A stretch of DNA of 64,000 nt from contig JANVFP010000006.1 of NCBI GenBank assembly GCA_027919835.1, positions 248,001 to 312,000 of the forward strand. Direction: 5' to 3'. The DNA is from Lentinula raphanica. Taxonomy: Eukaryota; Basidiomycota; Agaricomycetes; Agaricales; Omphalotaceae. The position numbers and the translations under genes are program-made. The notes beneath the pieces were generated by a model. It saw only the letters and a list, made by a program, of their open reading frames with translations, was not told the DNA's origin and ran no database searches. This document shows positions 1 through 13,349 of this stretch, piece by piece (the stretch's first letter is position 1; each line of letters begins with the position of its first letter).

Positions 1-100
1 GATCTCATACACTGGCTCAAAAAGCCTGCCCAATCTTTTTGTTATAAACTTGAACGAAATTTATAACGACCTTCAGTGCCTCCTTTGGTACTAGTCTTAC

Positions 101-3100
101 ATGTCAATCGACCAAAATCATCCTGCGGTGCCTACATTGCCAATGGCATTCGATGTTGACGATGTTACACCAGTACCATCTTCCGAGGGACCAGATCTTA
201 TGCTTGCTCAGAATCCTACACGTTCCTTATCACATTCTCTTTCTGACCCTCTATCTGTTTTTCCTTCTGTCGTCGATTCCAACGGTTCTATCCAAACAAT
301 GCACGTGTCCTCTGCCAACCTCGCGTCTGCTGCGTTCATGGACCCACCAACGACCCTTGACCCTGTTGCTTATCCACCACCTGCGTCGTCCGTAGCTGCA
401 TTTATACCGGATTTCGATTCGTCTTTTCCTGTTCCTTCACCCGCAGAGAACGCTATGGCTGTCAAGCTACCCACCGGTCATGCATCATCGCTTTCCCCGC
501 CCATGAATCATTCCGTTCCTCCACCTGTCATGCATCCACCCGCCCCTTCATACAATGCAGGCCAGTCCTCTTTGCAGTCAGCTCTAGAACCCTCGGTACC
601 TTCTCCAGGCCAGCATTCTCCCTCTGTGGCGTTACCTGTCAATATTGCAATGCCGGTACCATCTCTACTTGTCGCACCTCCTCCTGTTACAGCGGACAAA
701 ATCTCCTCGGATGAACGTGCTCTGACAATTGGGAGGGACATTCTCGACCAGTACGTGCTTTTGTCTCTATTGTGTCGTGTTTAATCTCACCATTCTTGTT
801 CTCTACTACCACTCAGAGTTGTACAATCTGCTTCAACAGCGGCTAATCTTTGTAGGTCGGAAGTTGGCGGACGTGCCGAGGCGGGGAAAATTGTCGACAT
901 AGTCGATGATCTCAGGTCCAAACTGGCTTACGTGTCGGACGTGATTTCTGGATTTAAAGACATGTCTGTTGGCGACCCAATGTACACGCCATCCGATCGT
1001 GTTACAGACTATCCCACACCATTACCACCAGTCTTCGAATCTTCCGACCCATATCCTGCTAACCGCAATATCGCTGATATTTCAATGTCCGTTCCCGCTC
1101 ATGACCCATCACTGGATTTTAATCGCAAAAGATGCGTTACGGATATCGACGCTGAGCGTCGCGTTAAATTCAAAATCGAGCCTCAAGACGATCCGTCCCC
1201 GCCTCCTAGCATCAATGCCTATCCTTCAGTTAACGACATAACACACGCACATGCTCTGCAATCTCCTCCTGCCACGCCGCCTTCTAACCACCATTTTGTG
1301 TTTAATCCTCTCAAGCCTACTTCCAACTATCCCACAATCGCGAACGGCCCTGCGCAATCAATTGATAATACACCTGCACCTAAATTTCCGCCATTACGAA
1401 GTGCATGGTCCGAAAGTGTTGTACCCACCAGACACTCGCACTCAATGTCAACGGGATCGATATCAACTCGCACCGTTCCGGACGCATCCTTTTCCGGCAC
1501 TGTGGCCCAGCCTGTTGTTCCTGGTAGGATGAATAAAACTGGTTCAATAGGCGGAGCTTTTGTCCATCCCTTCACGTTTTCATATGCTAATGCACCAGGT
1601 CCCCCTCAATGGCACTCTCCCCCTCATTCATCAGGTGTTATTTCCTCTCGTACGAGTCCGGACGCCGGGGGCGCTGTTGAAACTCATGCACATGAAGAAG
1701 ATGGAGGCGATGATGACGACGACGAAGATTCACCCAGAAGCGGAAATCACTCTCATGTATGTTGATCTCCGTTCTTGATTCGACCTTGTGGTTGATTGGT
1801 CTATTTGCCATCTGCGCAGTCAACACCATCGTCTGATGTCCCTCAAGAGTACCGCAGTGCTGTTGACCGCATTTTCTTTGATTATCTCAACAAAACGTGT
1901 TCGAACCGTGCGTGCTTCCAACTTGATCCTTGTTAACCGTTGAATCACCCTTTCCCCCTTTGTAGTGGATGCGACTGACTCAAAGGGAGAAGCTATTCAC
2001 CAAACGTTGATGGCGAAGAAGATGCAACGATTGGACGAATCCCCGGATTTCCGTCCTTTCAAGTTCCGCATTCAGGCCTTTACGAACGCTTTTCTAGAAG
2101 AGGTGAGGGGAACATACAATGCGTTTTTCCCAACACTCATTTCGTATCCACATTCCAGCTTGCAAGGCATGGCTATCCGGAGGAAAAAATTCCAATGAAA
2201 AAGGTAAGAGCCGTCCGTTATCACTAGCCCACATCAAACCCAAATGAGGACATTTAGATACGAAATTACCTTTGGCGGCATCCATTCATTCAGCGGTACA
2301 ACGAAGATGGCCGGAAAGCCAAATCAAAAGGAAATCATATCTGGAACGTGGAAGCGAAGAAGGCTGGTGATGGAAAGTGGCAGTTCCGACCATTCCATCG
2401 CAAGTTGGCTGGACCATTCCCTGGAGTAGCCTATTGTGGTCTCCGATGGCACTGGAAACCTCGCGTGTGGGATCCTCAGGCCTCCTGGCAGAATATTCCT
2501 GTCTTTTACAGTTCCCCTTCATTACCTTCCTGGCTCAGTTGGAAAGGTGATGAATTGGCAGGAACTCCGACGCCAGATGCCCAAAGTTGCGATATTACGG
2601 TGATTGCCAAGGTGAGTTGATGCTATGCACAATTCTTGACTCGCTTCTTGCTTATTTGTTCCTTTGAAGTTCATGCTCGACGGTCAGGAAAGCCAGCTCT
2701 CAAACACATTCCACATCAATGTCGCTCCTCGCTCAGCTATGGACCCTACTTGGTCGAACCGCCCTTCAGGTGCTGGAACCGGGGCAGTAGACCTTCCTCG
2801 ACGTGCTAGTGATCCGATGCTAACCCGACTAGCTGCACGGTGAGGACCTCCTCTCTTTCACTATGTCATGCTAAATTTCCATTCGATAGGATGCCCCCTC
2901 AACCTCCGACCAACGTATCTGAACATGCGCCTGCTCGAGTGGTTGAGGTACTACAAAATGTCGCTGCCCGCGTTGCGGAGAAGACGAAGACGGAGGTTTC
3001 TATTCCGAGTATGTCTGCGCTGGACAACCTCAGTCACCTGGCCAAACAAAAAGATGCTGTCGAGCATAGTCTGGCCGCCTATGATCTTGCTCTCACTGGC

Positions 3101-3415
3101 CCAACCCCACCCGAAACCCATCGCTTGGCTGTTGCGGCCCAGGCGGTCGTCGCCGAAGCAGCTCAGCATGCAGTTGCCCCTCGCGCAGCCGCTGCAGGTA
3201 TCACACCTACCCCTTTGCTGGCCATCCAAGTCGCTTCGATTGGGGAGATGACCGATCTCACTCAAGAAGCTCTTGCTGCTGCAGTTACAATGCAGGGCAG
3301 TGCATCCAATGATTTGGATGTCATTGAAACCACATCCAACATCCTCGCTGCTCACAAAACACCTATCAGATCTCCATCTTATGCTAATCCAGTACCAGTA
3401 TCTACCTTTGTATAA
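101..3415 (+). CDS. Conserved fungal protein with Ig-like segment, function unknown
   Basis: Multi-exon gene of roughly 800 residues. The N-terminal half is low-complexity and rich in Pro/Ser. A short helical stretch follows (around 840-960), then an acidic patch (EEDGGDDDDDEDS, near 1695-1735). The best-conserved-looking part lies between about 1840 and 2760. It contains the stretch PFKFRIQAFTNAFLEE, then, across introns, a basic/aromatic block (RWHWKPRVWDPQASWQ near 2450-2490). After this comes LPSWLSWKGDELAGTPTP, which resembles the putative-Ig (He_PIG) signature 'LPxxLsxxxxxlxGTPt'. The C-terminus is Ala-rich and predicted helical. I recognise the central block only as something shared by mushroom proteins and cannot name a function; a nuclear or regulatory role would be a guess. 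The first ATG of the long reading frame is taken as the start. The gene converges on the USP48-like gene. Confidence 0.7.
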
Positions 3416-3602
3416 CATCAGGGATTCAAGTTGACAATTTTCTTCATTTCTTTTGGGCTTATTATGCGATAATATTTCTTGGTTTTCGCTGGTGTCGTGT
3501 CCTGGGACTATCGTACACTCGTTGCAATTGATTTACATATCTGATTTTCGGTATAGATCACTTTGACTCAAGTACATTCACTGCTTGTATAAATAACAAA
3601 CA

Positions 3603-6600
3603 CTAGTCAAGAACACCAAGTAGAGTCCCACCAAAACCGTGACCTTCCTCCTGCTTGGAAATAACATCATCATACACGTCCCAAGCTTCTAACGTTGCAC
3701 TTTCTTCGTATAGGTCCAGGGTATCATTAGCGAGGATATGGAGACTCTCTACGGTTGCCTCGTTATCGAGTAGCTCTTGACCATGCAGTATGAGTCGTTG
3801 GTAGATAGTAGGAACGTCAAATTCTTCATGGAGCTGATGACCCTAATTAGGATGATATTCTACAGCTAGATAGACTGACACTTACGGCAATTTTGAGGTC
3901 TTTGACAGACATGAGCTTGGTTATGGAAATGTGCTTGTTGAATCCGTTGCTGCGTAGTTGCCGCAGACGTTTGGATTGACGAGCAGAATTCTTGCCATAA
4001 GTCTTCTGGGTGACTGGTAAGTCTCCGTTCTCCTTCGGTGATCGTTTTCCATGAAATCGGACGGTTATTTCTGTCATTTCCCAAATTGACAACCTAGTGA
4101 GAAGCTGGATTGAGCAAGGAATATCACTGGCCTGGAAGCAGCCAACCTTTTTTCACGACAGTCCGAACAAATAGGTAGATCGAGTCGAAGCCTAGTCTCA
4201 TCGTCCTCTGACGAGCTCAGAGTAATTAAGGGCTGTGCATTATATCTAAAGACAGACCCTGTGTGAACTGCAACGGTTGATCGCCTCTTCTGAACTCACA
4301 GGTCTTCCAATGCGTCCCACTCGGTCCTCTTAATGATTGCAGCAGTCGACTCGAAATCCGAGAAGTCCACATTCAGCATTTGATGTTTGCAGAAAAATCC
4401 GCTATTATCCAGCTTTTCCGGTCTGTCATATTCTGAAGGTTTGTTGACCCATTTCCTCCAACAGCGCAAGAAGTCGAGTGGGATCAAGGCGCATGCAACG
4501 TGGTCGAAGAAGAAATTTTTATCAGATGCATACTCGAGCATATACTTCAATTTTGCCTATCCAACCTTAGAGCAGGTAAATGCATGTAATCGCATGCTTG
4601 CGTACCTTCTCACTTTCGGCCTGTTTACGATGCCCAAAATTATTTGCTCTGCGCTCAGAGGCCGTAACTTCACAAACAGGACACGGATCTGTAATTGAAA
4701 TCAGACCTCGCAGCATGGGTGATCAAGATCGCAAACCATCGGTTACTGGGCTTGGCTTCCATTCAGGAAACAAAGAGGTCAGAATATCGTAGGCCTAAAA
4801 ATACTGCCCTTAGATAACACTCATGAAACGCATAGTCAATAGATCACTAGCCTCTATTGAGATGCGCCGGCGTGCGGTAATTTTGAGAGACAAACCGCCA
4901 TGCTCACAGCGAACATCGTCCACAAACCCAGGGGAATCGGGAGGCGGATCGTCTTTAGAAGCGACATGCATCTTGGGCTTTTGAAGAACCCAATCTAACA
5001 TGTCTTTTCAGCATGTTGTGACGGTCAGATAAAATCACATCAAACCTCTTAGCCAGGCCTTTGATATCCAGTATCCAGAACGTTCGTTTCCGGAATTGGC
5101 TTTCTCGTTGAATTGAGCTACGAGACGAGGATGCTCTATTTGATACATGCGTTCTTCGACAGAACATGAGAAGGACTAGTGCCAACGAAAGAGGTGATAT
5201 TGTATACCTTTAAAGGCATCCTCAACGCAAATAGAACAAATGTCGTCCAATGAGAGAGCTGGCTGGAATACGCAGTTAGTACATTTCAGTATCTTCGTGT
5301 AAGCTGTCTGATAATTAATTAGATGTATGTGAGCGATACGTAGCATTCAAAGGAGCGCACCCGAGAGATGCGTTTCATCATATCCGCTTTGCGGTGATCC
5401 AGGCGACCATGTGTGCAAAGAATATCATCGACAGGTATTTGAATAGGTGGAGACGGAGGTGAATTAGTGTTCTCGTTGGAGAAAAGATCCTCGACTGAAT
5501 GCACAGATAGCCACTGCTCTAGGGCCTCGCGGCTCACTACGATACAGTCCTTGGAAATGGAAGAGAAGTCAGGGGAAAGAGGGGACAGGTATGATTCTTT
5601 AGAACATCACGAACATCATCTTCGGAAGCTACAGACCAACTGCTGTAGATGTCTAGCATTTGCAGTCTACGATTGTCCAAGGCCGCACGAGCTGCTTTTT
5701 CCCTAATAGTTAAATTAAAATCACACTATCACTTCCAATGTCAATTCAGTCAAACGCACCTTTCCGTATAATGTTCACACTCCTTGTCATGAGAAGCGTT
5801 TAACTCGTTGACAACGCCCATTGCGCGAGGAGGAGGAGCGAGGTTTGTATCCGAACAATAATTAGGTTGTCGTAGGGCATATATGAGTTGGTATGCGTCC
5901 TTGGAGTGAATGTCACTGAAAGTAGCGTAAGGGCAGCGAAAGTAAAAGCAAACCACTTGAATTACCTCGGACTCGTAGCCTGGCTTGTGTTCGGGGACCT
6001 TGCATACATGTCAGTGCTACGACAGAGAACGTTTTGATGTAGAGAATCTCACGATGATACTTCGTCTTCACTATCATCGACTCGTTGACGCTTTCGTGAA
6101 CCATTCGCACTCTTCTTTCTCTTGGAACCTGTTGGTCTTCGAACTGTTTGACACCTTGTGACTGTTGACAAAGAATGTATCAACTCACTTTTCTTCGTCT
6201 TTCTCGTCATCGTCAAGCTTTCCGGTCTTTTTAGTAGGAGGTTTGTCACCCAGATGTTGCTTCATCTGTGTGACTTCTTCGTCGTTGAATAAGAACCAAG
6301 CATTGGCACTGCAATGAAGGCATGAGCAGAATGGTCAGAGACCATCGGAGCGACAACATACCCGACATCAAATACTTGGGCCTCATAATGGCCATGATAA
6401 GCACTCGGGCCTTTATGCAGTAGGATTCCACGAAGCTCGTATACGTTATTAGAAGATTCTGCATTATCTCCAGGCATACGCGAAGAAACGAATGGTGTCA
6501 AGTCCAAGACCTTAGGAAAAATGATTGTGCTCTTGGATTTTTTGCGCTCCATCGTCTTGAGATCATAGACGAAACGGAGCAGTGATATATGAAGTACAGG

Positions 6601-8079
6601 AGGTAACCTCTGAAGCTTTGTGTATCGAGTAGCATCCTGAAGGCTGCTACATTGTACACAGAAGTACCTGATAGTAGCTGTGTCAGAAACATCCAAACTG
6701 TATGTGGGTGCACATACTTGTTGTCCCCTGTCAGCGTTTCGGGTTCAAGCAGAGCACTGATACAATCTTCTAGCTTGGAGTTATTCTAGAGACAATACGG
6801 TCATCGAAGTGAATCAGGAAGAGCCCAATGAATAAAAGTATCGAACCTGAAAATTGACTTCGAGTTCCCAAAAATGTGAGGATCGTTCCGAGCGATATCT
6901 GCAATTGTCACACATCGTCCCATACACCTGTTCGCCTTCGAACTGATACATAGAATTTGTCAAACATGAATTCGCCTGTAATCGCGTCATTACCCACCTG
7001 TGAATTAACTAGAGTCTGCAGAGACCGGTTCGACTGTTTCTTGAATTCCGCATCCAAATGGGTCATGAACAATTTCGAAAACCTTCGGAAGCTGTTGGTA
7101 AATACAAAGAAACGACTTGATAGCGGAAAATCACTCGCTCTTGCGCGTCCTGCTGTTCAGCAGTCCGTAGCTGTAGACTCTCCACAAGATTTGATGGATT
7201 GAAAACACTTTGAATGCTTTCCTGGAGAGCTGCAAACGTAACCTGAAGCTGGAAAATCGGTGAATCCTTGGGAAAAGTAAGTGAAAGAACCTGTCAAGTA
7301 CTGTAGCTGGAATCAAGGAGGGAGTGTCATACCATATTCTTGGACTCGGGGATCTGGCAACTGTAAACACCAGCTAGGAGCGGCAATTGGCGATACAAAA
7401 CCTGAAGATATTGAGCATGACCAAAAATACTCGAAAGGAAGCTCTTACTTGGAGGGATGCATTGGCATAACAAGTGGCACCTAAATTCTATATGATGGCC
7501 TATAAATACCACCGTTGAACATTTATCTGCGTCAACAGTTACCTTCAGCCCGACAGGTAGATCTGGGTCTCTGGAACGCAGTACAGGATTTTCACCGAGT
7601 TTTGCAAGGGGCAGAAAATTATCCACAACCGATTCTGAATCCTGTTCAGTACATCGTTGGAAAACCATGAGCCAATATCATGTCGTACCGTTGCTTTGCC
7701 ATTTCTCAGAACCTAGGTAGTTCAGGCAATTCGGATTGCTCTTGCATGATTTTTTGCTGCAGCTATGACCCTCATCCTCTCCATCCGATATAACAATCAC
7801 GTCGTCTGCGAGGACATCGTTCGATGTTTGAGTAGTAGTTGAAGGTTCCGAATTTTGTGGGCTACGTGATTTCGACCTGTGCTTATTCCGACAGAAGGGG
7901 TAGTTGTTCCATCTTGAAAATCCACAAGTGGCGAGCAAATGGTCGCGCGTTATTGACGAAGAATCAGTGACTTCTGAGCCAACCCAGCCCCATGCATTCA
8001 AAACGTCTCGCCGGAGGATCTGACCTGCCCCGAGTCCTTTAGAGGAGGTGGAAGAGGCCTGAGCAGTGCGCCGGACCAT
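3603..8079 (-). CDS. USP48: Ubiquitin carboxyl-terminal hydrolase, USP48/UBP26 type
   Basis: Cysteine deubiquitinase of the USP family. The N-terminal exon ends in SNPNCLNYLGSEKW, matching the NPNCL motif of USP48. It is followed by the Cys box NLGATCYANASLQ (about 7445-7490, just after an intron), the QQDAQEF box (near 7140), the CxxC ubiquitin-binding finger (YFCVQCSS near 6655), and the His box GPSAYHGHYEAQVFD with AWFLFNDEEV (about 6280-6410). Downstream come DUSP-like segments, including PPPDSPGFVDDVRCEHGG (about 4870-4950) and DPCPVCEVTASERR (about 4650-4695). A ubiquitin-like tail ends at GGTLLGVLD. Catalytic Cys and His are present, so it should be active. Plant and human relatives act on histones. 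It is divergent from GAA1 across 121 bp. There are about 20 introns, so exon borders are approximate. The ATG giving MVRRTAQ is chosen because upstream codons lack an ATG. Confidence 0.9.
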
Positions 8080-8200
8080 TACGCGCCACGAAATCAAAGG
8101 TGAATGTATGAGAACAAGGAGGAAAAGGCCAAGCGATCCCGAACATTGACAATAGGGTCGCGATCAAGTGACATTTGTATCTCTTTCACATACCACCATC

Positions 8201-10610
8201 ATGGATGGCCAAGGCCTCCGTTCAAAGCTTATTCAACGTATATTGCGTTTCTCAAGACCCGCGGGCGATCCAACTCTAGCACGAATTAACAGAAGAAAAG
8301 CCTTGTTCTCTCTCATAGCTCGACAAATAACATTTGTCAAGTATGCTGCTACATTGTTTCATGGCCACAACAATCCTGACTCACGCACGATTTCAGGCTA
8401 GCACTCATCGTTGCCGGATATGTGTGGATCTTCTCTATTCCTTCTTCTCAATTGGATCGGGGAGTATACTTCGACGAGAATGCTTTACAACCCGGCCAGG
8501 TAAGAGTTTGATTACTTTTGGACACTCTAGCACTGATTACGACGTCAAGGTCAACACGTATTGGGGCTGGAAACAAGTGCACGATGCAGACCGGCTCCTG
8601 GAAGGATTGGAAGCCCTTCGAGACGCTAATGCTACGAGTGAGCAGTGAGATGGAAAGGAACCCACGATTTCATGCCACGTCTCTGACTTTGTCGACGATT
8701 CAGACGTTCCCAATTCATTGCAAATGAATTCCTCAAGATAGGATTGCCCTCATCTACTCAACATTACGAATTTGCTGGCCCTTCCAAGGTCACTTCTTCA
8801 GTCGCATTGCTTTGGCATTTCACTGACGCAGGCCTGCAGGACATCAATGGAACGAACGCTTACGCTATCTTGCGATCACCTCGAGTCTCAGGAGCTGAAG
8901 CAACCATAATTTCCGCATCCTGGATAAGCAGGGTGGATGAAGGAAATGGGACTTTGAACCTGCGAGGCGTAGCCACTGTGCTGGCGCTCTCGAAATTTGC
9001 GAAAGGTCAGAATATACAAGATAATCCTTTGTCAATCTAAATTATCCATTGTGCGTTCAGAATACTCTCTGTGGGCTAGAGATATTGTTTTCGTCATCAG
9101 TGACGGTTATATGGAAGGAATGCAAGCATGGTTGAGCGCGTATCATGGGGTGACCCAATCGAGTATGCAAACATCTACTTTCCACCCGTTTCAGTTTCAT
9201 TCATTCACTACATAGACCTGAAAGCACCACGTCTGGAATTGACTTCTGGTGTAGTTTGGACCGCTCTCAATATTGACTACCCTGGTCATTCTTTGTCTCA
9301 TCTTGGAATATTCCATGGTACGACTGTATCCTTAATTTCGTGCTGGCCTTCGGACTCAGATGTAATTCATCAGAGGGCTTGAATGGTCGGTTACCCAATC
9401 AAGATCTCCTCAACTCCTTCCAATACATCTCCCGCAGGACGGGGGTTCCAGTCGTTCTTTACGACCACAAGGACGAGCCTGACCTCGGATGGCTTCCTGA
9501 AAGCATTCGAAACCATCGTGAACTTAAAACTTACGCCGCGCATGCTCGAAATCTATGGCGTCACGTCCAATACCAAGCCTCTGGCCGTGGAAGTGGTGTT
9601 CATGGTCTGTTCCATCAGCAAGTCGATATCTCTTTCTACAATCTTCGAATGAACCTCATTCTTTTCATTAGGTACCGGATCGATGCTTTCACAATATTTG
9701 CGGTACCTTCCACAGGACCACACGGCTTTTATTCTCTTGGCCGGTAAGCGTGAAAAATATCAAAATATCAAGGCCCAAACCTGAGTAGCTGCCCAGTATC
9801 ATCGAATCTACCCTGCGTACGACAAACAATCTACTCGAAAGATTGCATGCCTCATTCTTCTTCTACCTCATGACGACCCAAGACCGTTTCATGAAAATTG
9901 GCAATTACCTTCCCAGCGTAATTCTGATAAGTGTTGCGATGATGTTTGGTGGTCTGCAAGTCTGGAATAATGCAGCATGGATAAAAAGACAGCACCCCAA
10001 GAACGAAAAAGGGTCCACCAATATGGTATGGACCAGGCGCAGACGACCAGTCATTGACGCCGTATTCATCGTGCTTGGGACACATCTTCTTGGTGCTGCA
10101 CTATTCTTCTCTCTCAGTAACAGGTCGATTCAATCTCTTCCGGTAAGCCTGTTCAACATTCGATTGCTGAGTCCACTATTCACATTCCTATAGTACAGTT
10201 CTTTCCTATCATGGTTGGCGGCCTACATTCTTCCTTTAGCTCTTGCAAAGTTTGCCCCACAAGATGATCCACAAAATGCTGCTCCACTGTCCCTTGTCCT
10301 GAAGGCTTTCAATCTGTGTTTGAGTTCCACAGTGATCTCAATTATAACAGTCCTGAACTTTTCTCTCGCCGCATGCTTAGCCATCGCTTTCGGGATTCCG
10401 TTGTCGATTGCTTGTTCCTCATCACATAAAGCAATGGGAATGTCCAAATATACATTGTACCTCATCCTGGGTTTCGGGTGGGTGCTTATTGGAGAAACAA
10501 GGAAACAGATGGTTTGGGATTGGAATATCCTCGGTGTATGGTTATTGCCCTTTTTGTGTGTGGTGTACTATCCTTTGAGTCTCCAAGCAGGACTAGTGTG
10601 CATCATATAA
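8201..10610 (+). CDS. GAA1: GPI transamidase subunit Gaa1
   Basis: Subunit of the ER-membrane GPI transamidase, which attaches GPI anchors to proteins. The protein is about 600 residues. It has a short basic N-terminus (MDGQGLRSKLIQRILRF) and one early membrane segment (LALIVAGYVWIF near 8400). A lumenal M28-peptidase-like domain follows, with the Gaa1-typical stretches VNTYWGWKQVHDADRL, FVISDGYMEGMQAWL and GLFHQYRIDAFTIF. Several C-terminal membrane segments lie at about 9900-10600 (for example DAVFIVLGTHLLGAALFFSL). At least eight short introns interrupt it. Its end lies 40 bp from the end of the convergent SAM37 gene. The start was chosen as the first ATG in a frame continuous with the conserved N-terminus. 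Confidence 0.93.
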
Positions 10611-10650
10611 CTCTGTATCTACTTGCTACTGAATACAGGACTATTGACAC

Positions 10651-11858
10651 TTACAAAGTGGGATGAACATAAGGTGTCGCAAAAAGATACGTAGCGACTC
10701 CTCCCAACATGAGTCCTATGAAAGCAAATCTGAGGCGGGTCTCCCATACATCCGACTCCTCGGCGACTCCAAAAGGAGGTGAAAATGATTGAAGAAAGTT
10801 ATTCTTTGTAGCCTTGCGAGTAGGTAGACTCGCAGAAAGAGTTTGGTCGTACAACCGATTGGCGTGCGAGACTAGTGATGGATATGAGGTGTTCACTAGA
10901 TCTTGTAGTAGAGGGTCAGGGAAAGGCGGTCGAGAGAGCAAGAGTATGTGTGCGGCCACGGTTGCATCCAGGAGTGAAGGTCTATTCTAGTAAATCAGAA
11001 TCATGACAGGATGAAAAATAATCAGCATAGACTGACTGGTCTCCGTCGAAATAATTCTTAGTACCTAACAAACGCGAATATATATCCAGGACTGTGCGAG
11101 CTTTCTCTAGAACCTTTTGAAGCATAAGTAAGAAAAGTAGTATGAAGGTGGAAAATGGAACCCATACCTTCTCTCGCTCAAAGACCTTTAGGAATCTATC
11201 ACGACGGTCTACCTTCGACTCTTTCCGTGGACGTCGTTTCGAAAACCCTTTCTTCTCTTGCTCAATCCCTGGCAAGCTCCATAATCCTGCACTTTCTAGT
11301 CTGCTTTTGTAAGACTCCCTGAGTCGATTTGGGGTATAATATCTTTGAGGGACGGGAAATTTGTACACGATGGACGGGTGGGTGAGCTCGTTCCAGTTTG
11401 CATGGAGAGAGTACAGCATATGTAGCTGCAAAAGATGCTTTGGTGTCAGGATTTCCGGTGCTATAAGATATGTAGAATACATACCACCAAGTCTCCAAGA
11501 TTGGATTCTGCGTGAATGAGCCAAGGGGTATTTTGAGGACTGGACGTGACGTTCAGCTTGAAATTGTCTGCATTATCGACCAGGTATGACACAATAGATG
11601 CAGAAGGCGCGATAGTTATATCTTGTCCATATTTCAGGAACGGTAGCTGGCCTATCAATCGACTTGAGTTAGGAACTTGGAAGGAAATGCAGACATAGCA
11701 AGTACTTACCTACCGGATGGTGAGAGGTCGGGATTTACGCTTTCAACAAGCACAAAACTAGATGACTGGATGAGTTGCATATAGATTATAAGAGATAAGC
11801 AGGTAGGGTCCATGGAGGGGAGTCCCCATTGTGCAGGCCAAACGTGAAGTTCAATCAT
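10651..11858 (-). CDS. SAM37: Mitochondrial SAM complex subunit, Sam37/metaxin family
   Basis: Likely component of the mitochondrial outer-membrane sorting and assembly machinery for beta-barrel proteins. The N-terminus MIELHVWPAQWGLPSMDP followed by QLPFLKYGQDI fits the thioredoxin-like/GST fold of Tom37/metaxin. A helical GST-C-like region follows (LLGTKNYFDGDQPSLLDATV across an intron, near 10960-11075), matching the metaxin 'DxPSxLDA' motif. A C-terminal hydrophobic segment (FAFIGLMLGGVATYLFATPYV, near 10660-10720) probably anchors it in the outer membrane, as in fungal Sam37. The total is about 330 residues in five or six exons. The ATG at 11858 is used because the protein starts directly with the conserved strand. 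It is divergent from the secreted kinase-like gene by 289 bp. Confidence 0.88.
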
Positions 11859-12147
11859 TGATAGTTGTTCAGTACGTTCAGTGTTGGAAAAACAGCCGCC
11901 CAAAATTGTGTCCGAATGGATAAGCGCTTAAGGCGCTAAATTCCTCTTGATGTCCGTTGGAGATTGCGTCGGAGGACGTTGGAGGCCGTAGGGCTTTGTG
12001 GGGAACCTTAACTTTTACTAAGGAAGCCTCAGGACACACTGCCATCAGCATCACTCTCACTCGTGTTTCTCCCTCAGTCTCTGCTGGTCAGAGCTATAAC
12101 CCTGGTGGTTCCCCTTTTCGATTTGAACTCTCACAACTTTTACACCC

Positions 12148-13265
12148 ATGGCGAAACTCATTCGCTTTCGAGCTTTTTTCTTCAACATCCTCATAGTCAC
12201 CTCGATGATATGCCATCTAGCTGGCTTTTGCTCTATAGCTCATGCTGCCCCCGCATACTCTTCCAGTATGACGAAGTCTATAGATGTAAGTACTCCTTCT
12301 GCCTCTTCAATGCTGCTGAAGCCTGACTCGATGGCTTCTCAGAAACGCTCAGCTCCGACATTGAGGGGTTATTGGAGAAACCATATCATGCAAATTCCGC
12401 TAACGAAAGAAGACCAAGAGGCATTCTGTATGATTTCGCTGAATATACTGTTGACTGATTCAAATGGTGACTGACAATTTATGCCTATTCGTTCTACTTC
12501 TGCAGCTTTACCATTACATGGTATTCAGTATGGCAGCAAGCTTCCCCAAGGCGGGAATAGCGTAGCTGTCTATGATCTCAAAGGATCTTACAAGGCACAC
12601 AATGGGTCGGATTACGACGGGAACGATCTGGTCATTAAGATCCTACGTCCAGACTCTCGCCCAGTCTACACTCTGAGTGAAGCTAAAGCACTCAAAATAG
12701 TCGGTGACTTTGTGGACTCTGGTACCCTGTCGTATAAGGCAAAGCATTGGACTAATGCTTACCCCTGCCCGGCTATCATCATGAAGAAAGTCCCTGGCAA
12801 ATTGTTGGACGACCTCCCTGCTTATCAGCGCGCCACACCAGAGGAGAAGAAGATTTTCAGGAGGGTGATAGGCAAATTGGTATGTGCGGAAGCTGGAAGA
12901 GTCGCGTTCGTTACTACACCGTCGATTGTCCACGAGTAGGTTCAATTGAAGTAATCTCCTTGATGTTATGCTCAACGTTCCAAAGAAATAACCACAAGGG
13001 AAACGTCCTTATCGAGCTGGAGAATGAAGAAAGCCTCGTCAAACCCTCTGTCAAATTTGTTGACTACGCTTGGCCTCAGATCTTCTTTGCATCCGAAGGT
13101 ATCAAGCCAGAGCTTATTCAGGCGCAAGTGGTAAGTTCAACATGCCAGACACATTCAATTGTCTTCATTGTCTAACTCGAGAGCTCGTCATAGATTAAAG
13201 ATTGTGAAGAAGACTGTCTTCCACACTGGAGCGAAGATAATTGGCCTAGATTGAGGAATGATTGA
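12148..13265 (+). CDS. Secreted protein-kinase-like (APH-fold) protein with altered catalytic loop
   Basis: The N-terminus begins with basic residues and a hydrophobic core (FFFNILIVTSMICHLAGFCSI) ending AHA|AP, a good signal peptide. A dibasic KR follows near the first splice junction. The rest looks like a kinase/aminoglycoside-phosphotransferase fold: a Gly-containing segment (YGSKLPQGGNSVAVYDLKG), a lysine strand (DLVIKILRP), a hinge (CPAIIMKKVPGKLLDDLP), then the catalytic loop, read across an intron near 12940-12987 as IVHENNHKGNVLIE. The metal-site strand is FVDYAWP. The usual HxD-type Asp appears as Asn, while the loop Asn (KGN) and the DFG-like Asp (VDY) are kept. It may therefore be a pseudokinase or an unusual kinase. 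Introns are at about 12285-12342, 12428-12506, 12938-12987 and 13131-13194. The substrate is unknown. Exon joins are by eye. Confidence 0.72.
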
Positions 13266-13349
13266 ATACGAACACACGATTGTTTCTGTACATCAAATGT
13301 AATATAGAAGAACGTAGCAAGCTGCTCTGCGCTCCGAGCAGCAACGTCC

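Noticed and set aside
508..741. Minus-strand open frame inside the first gene
   Set aside because: Gly/Arg-rich mirror of the Pro/Ser-rich coding strand, without motifs; a shadow frame.
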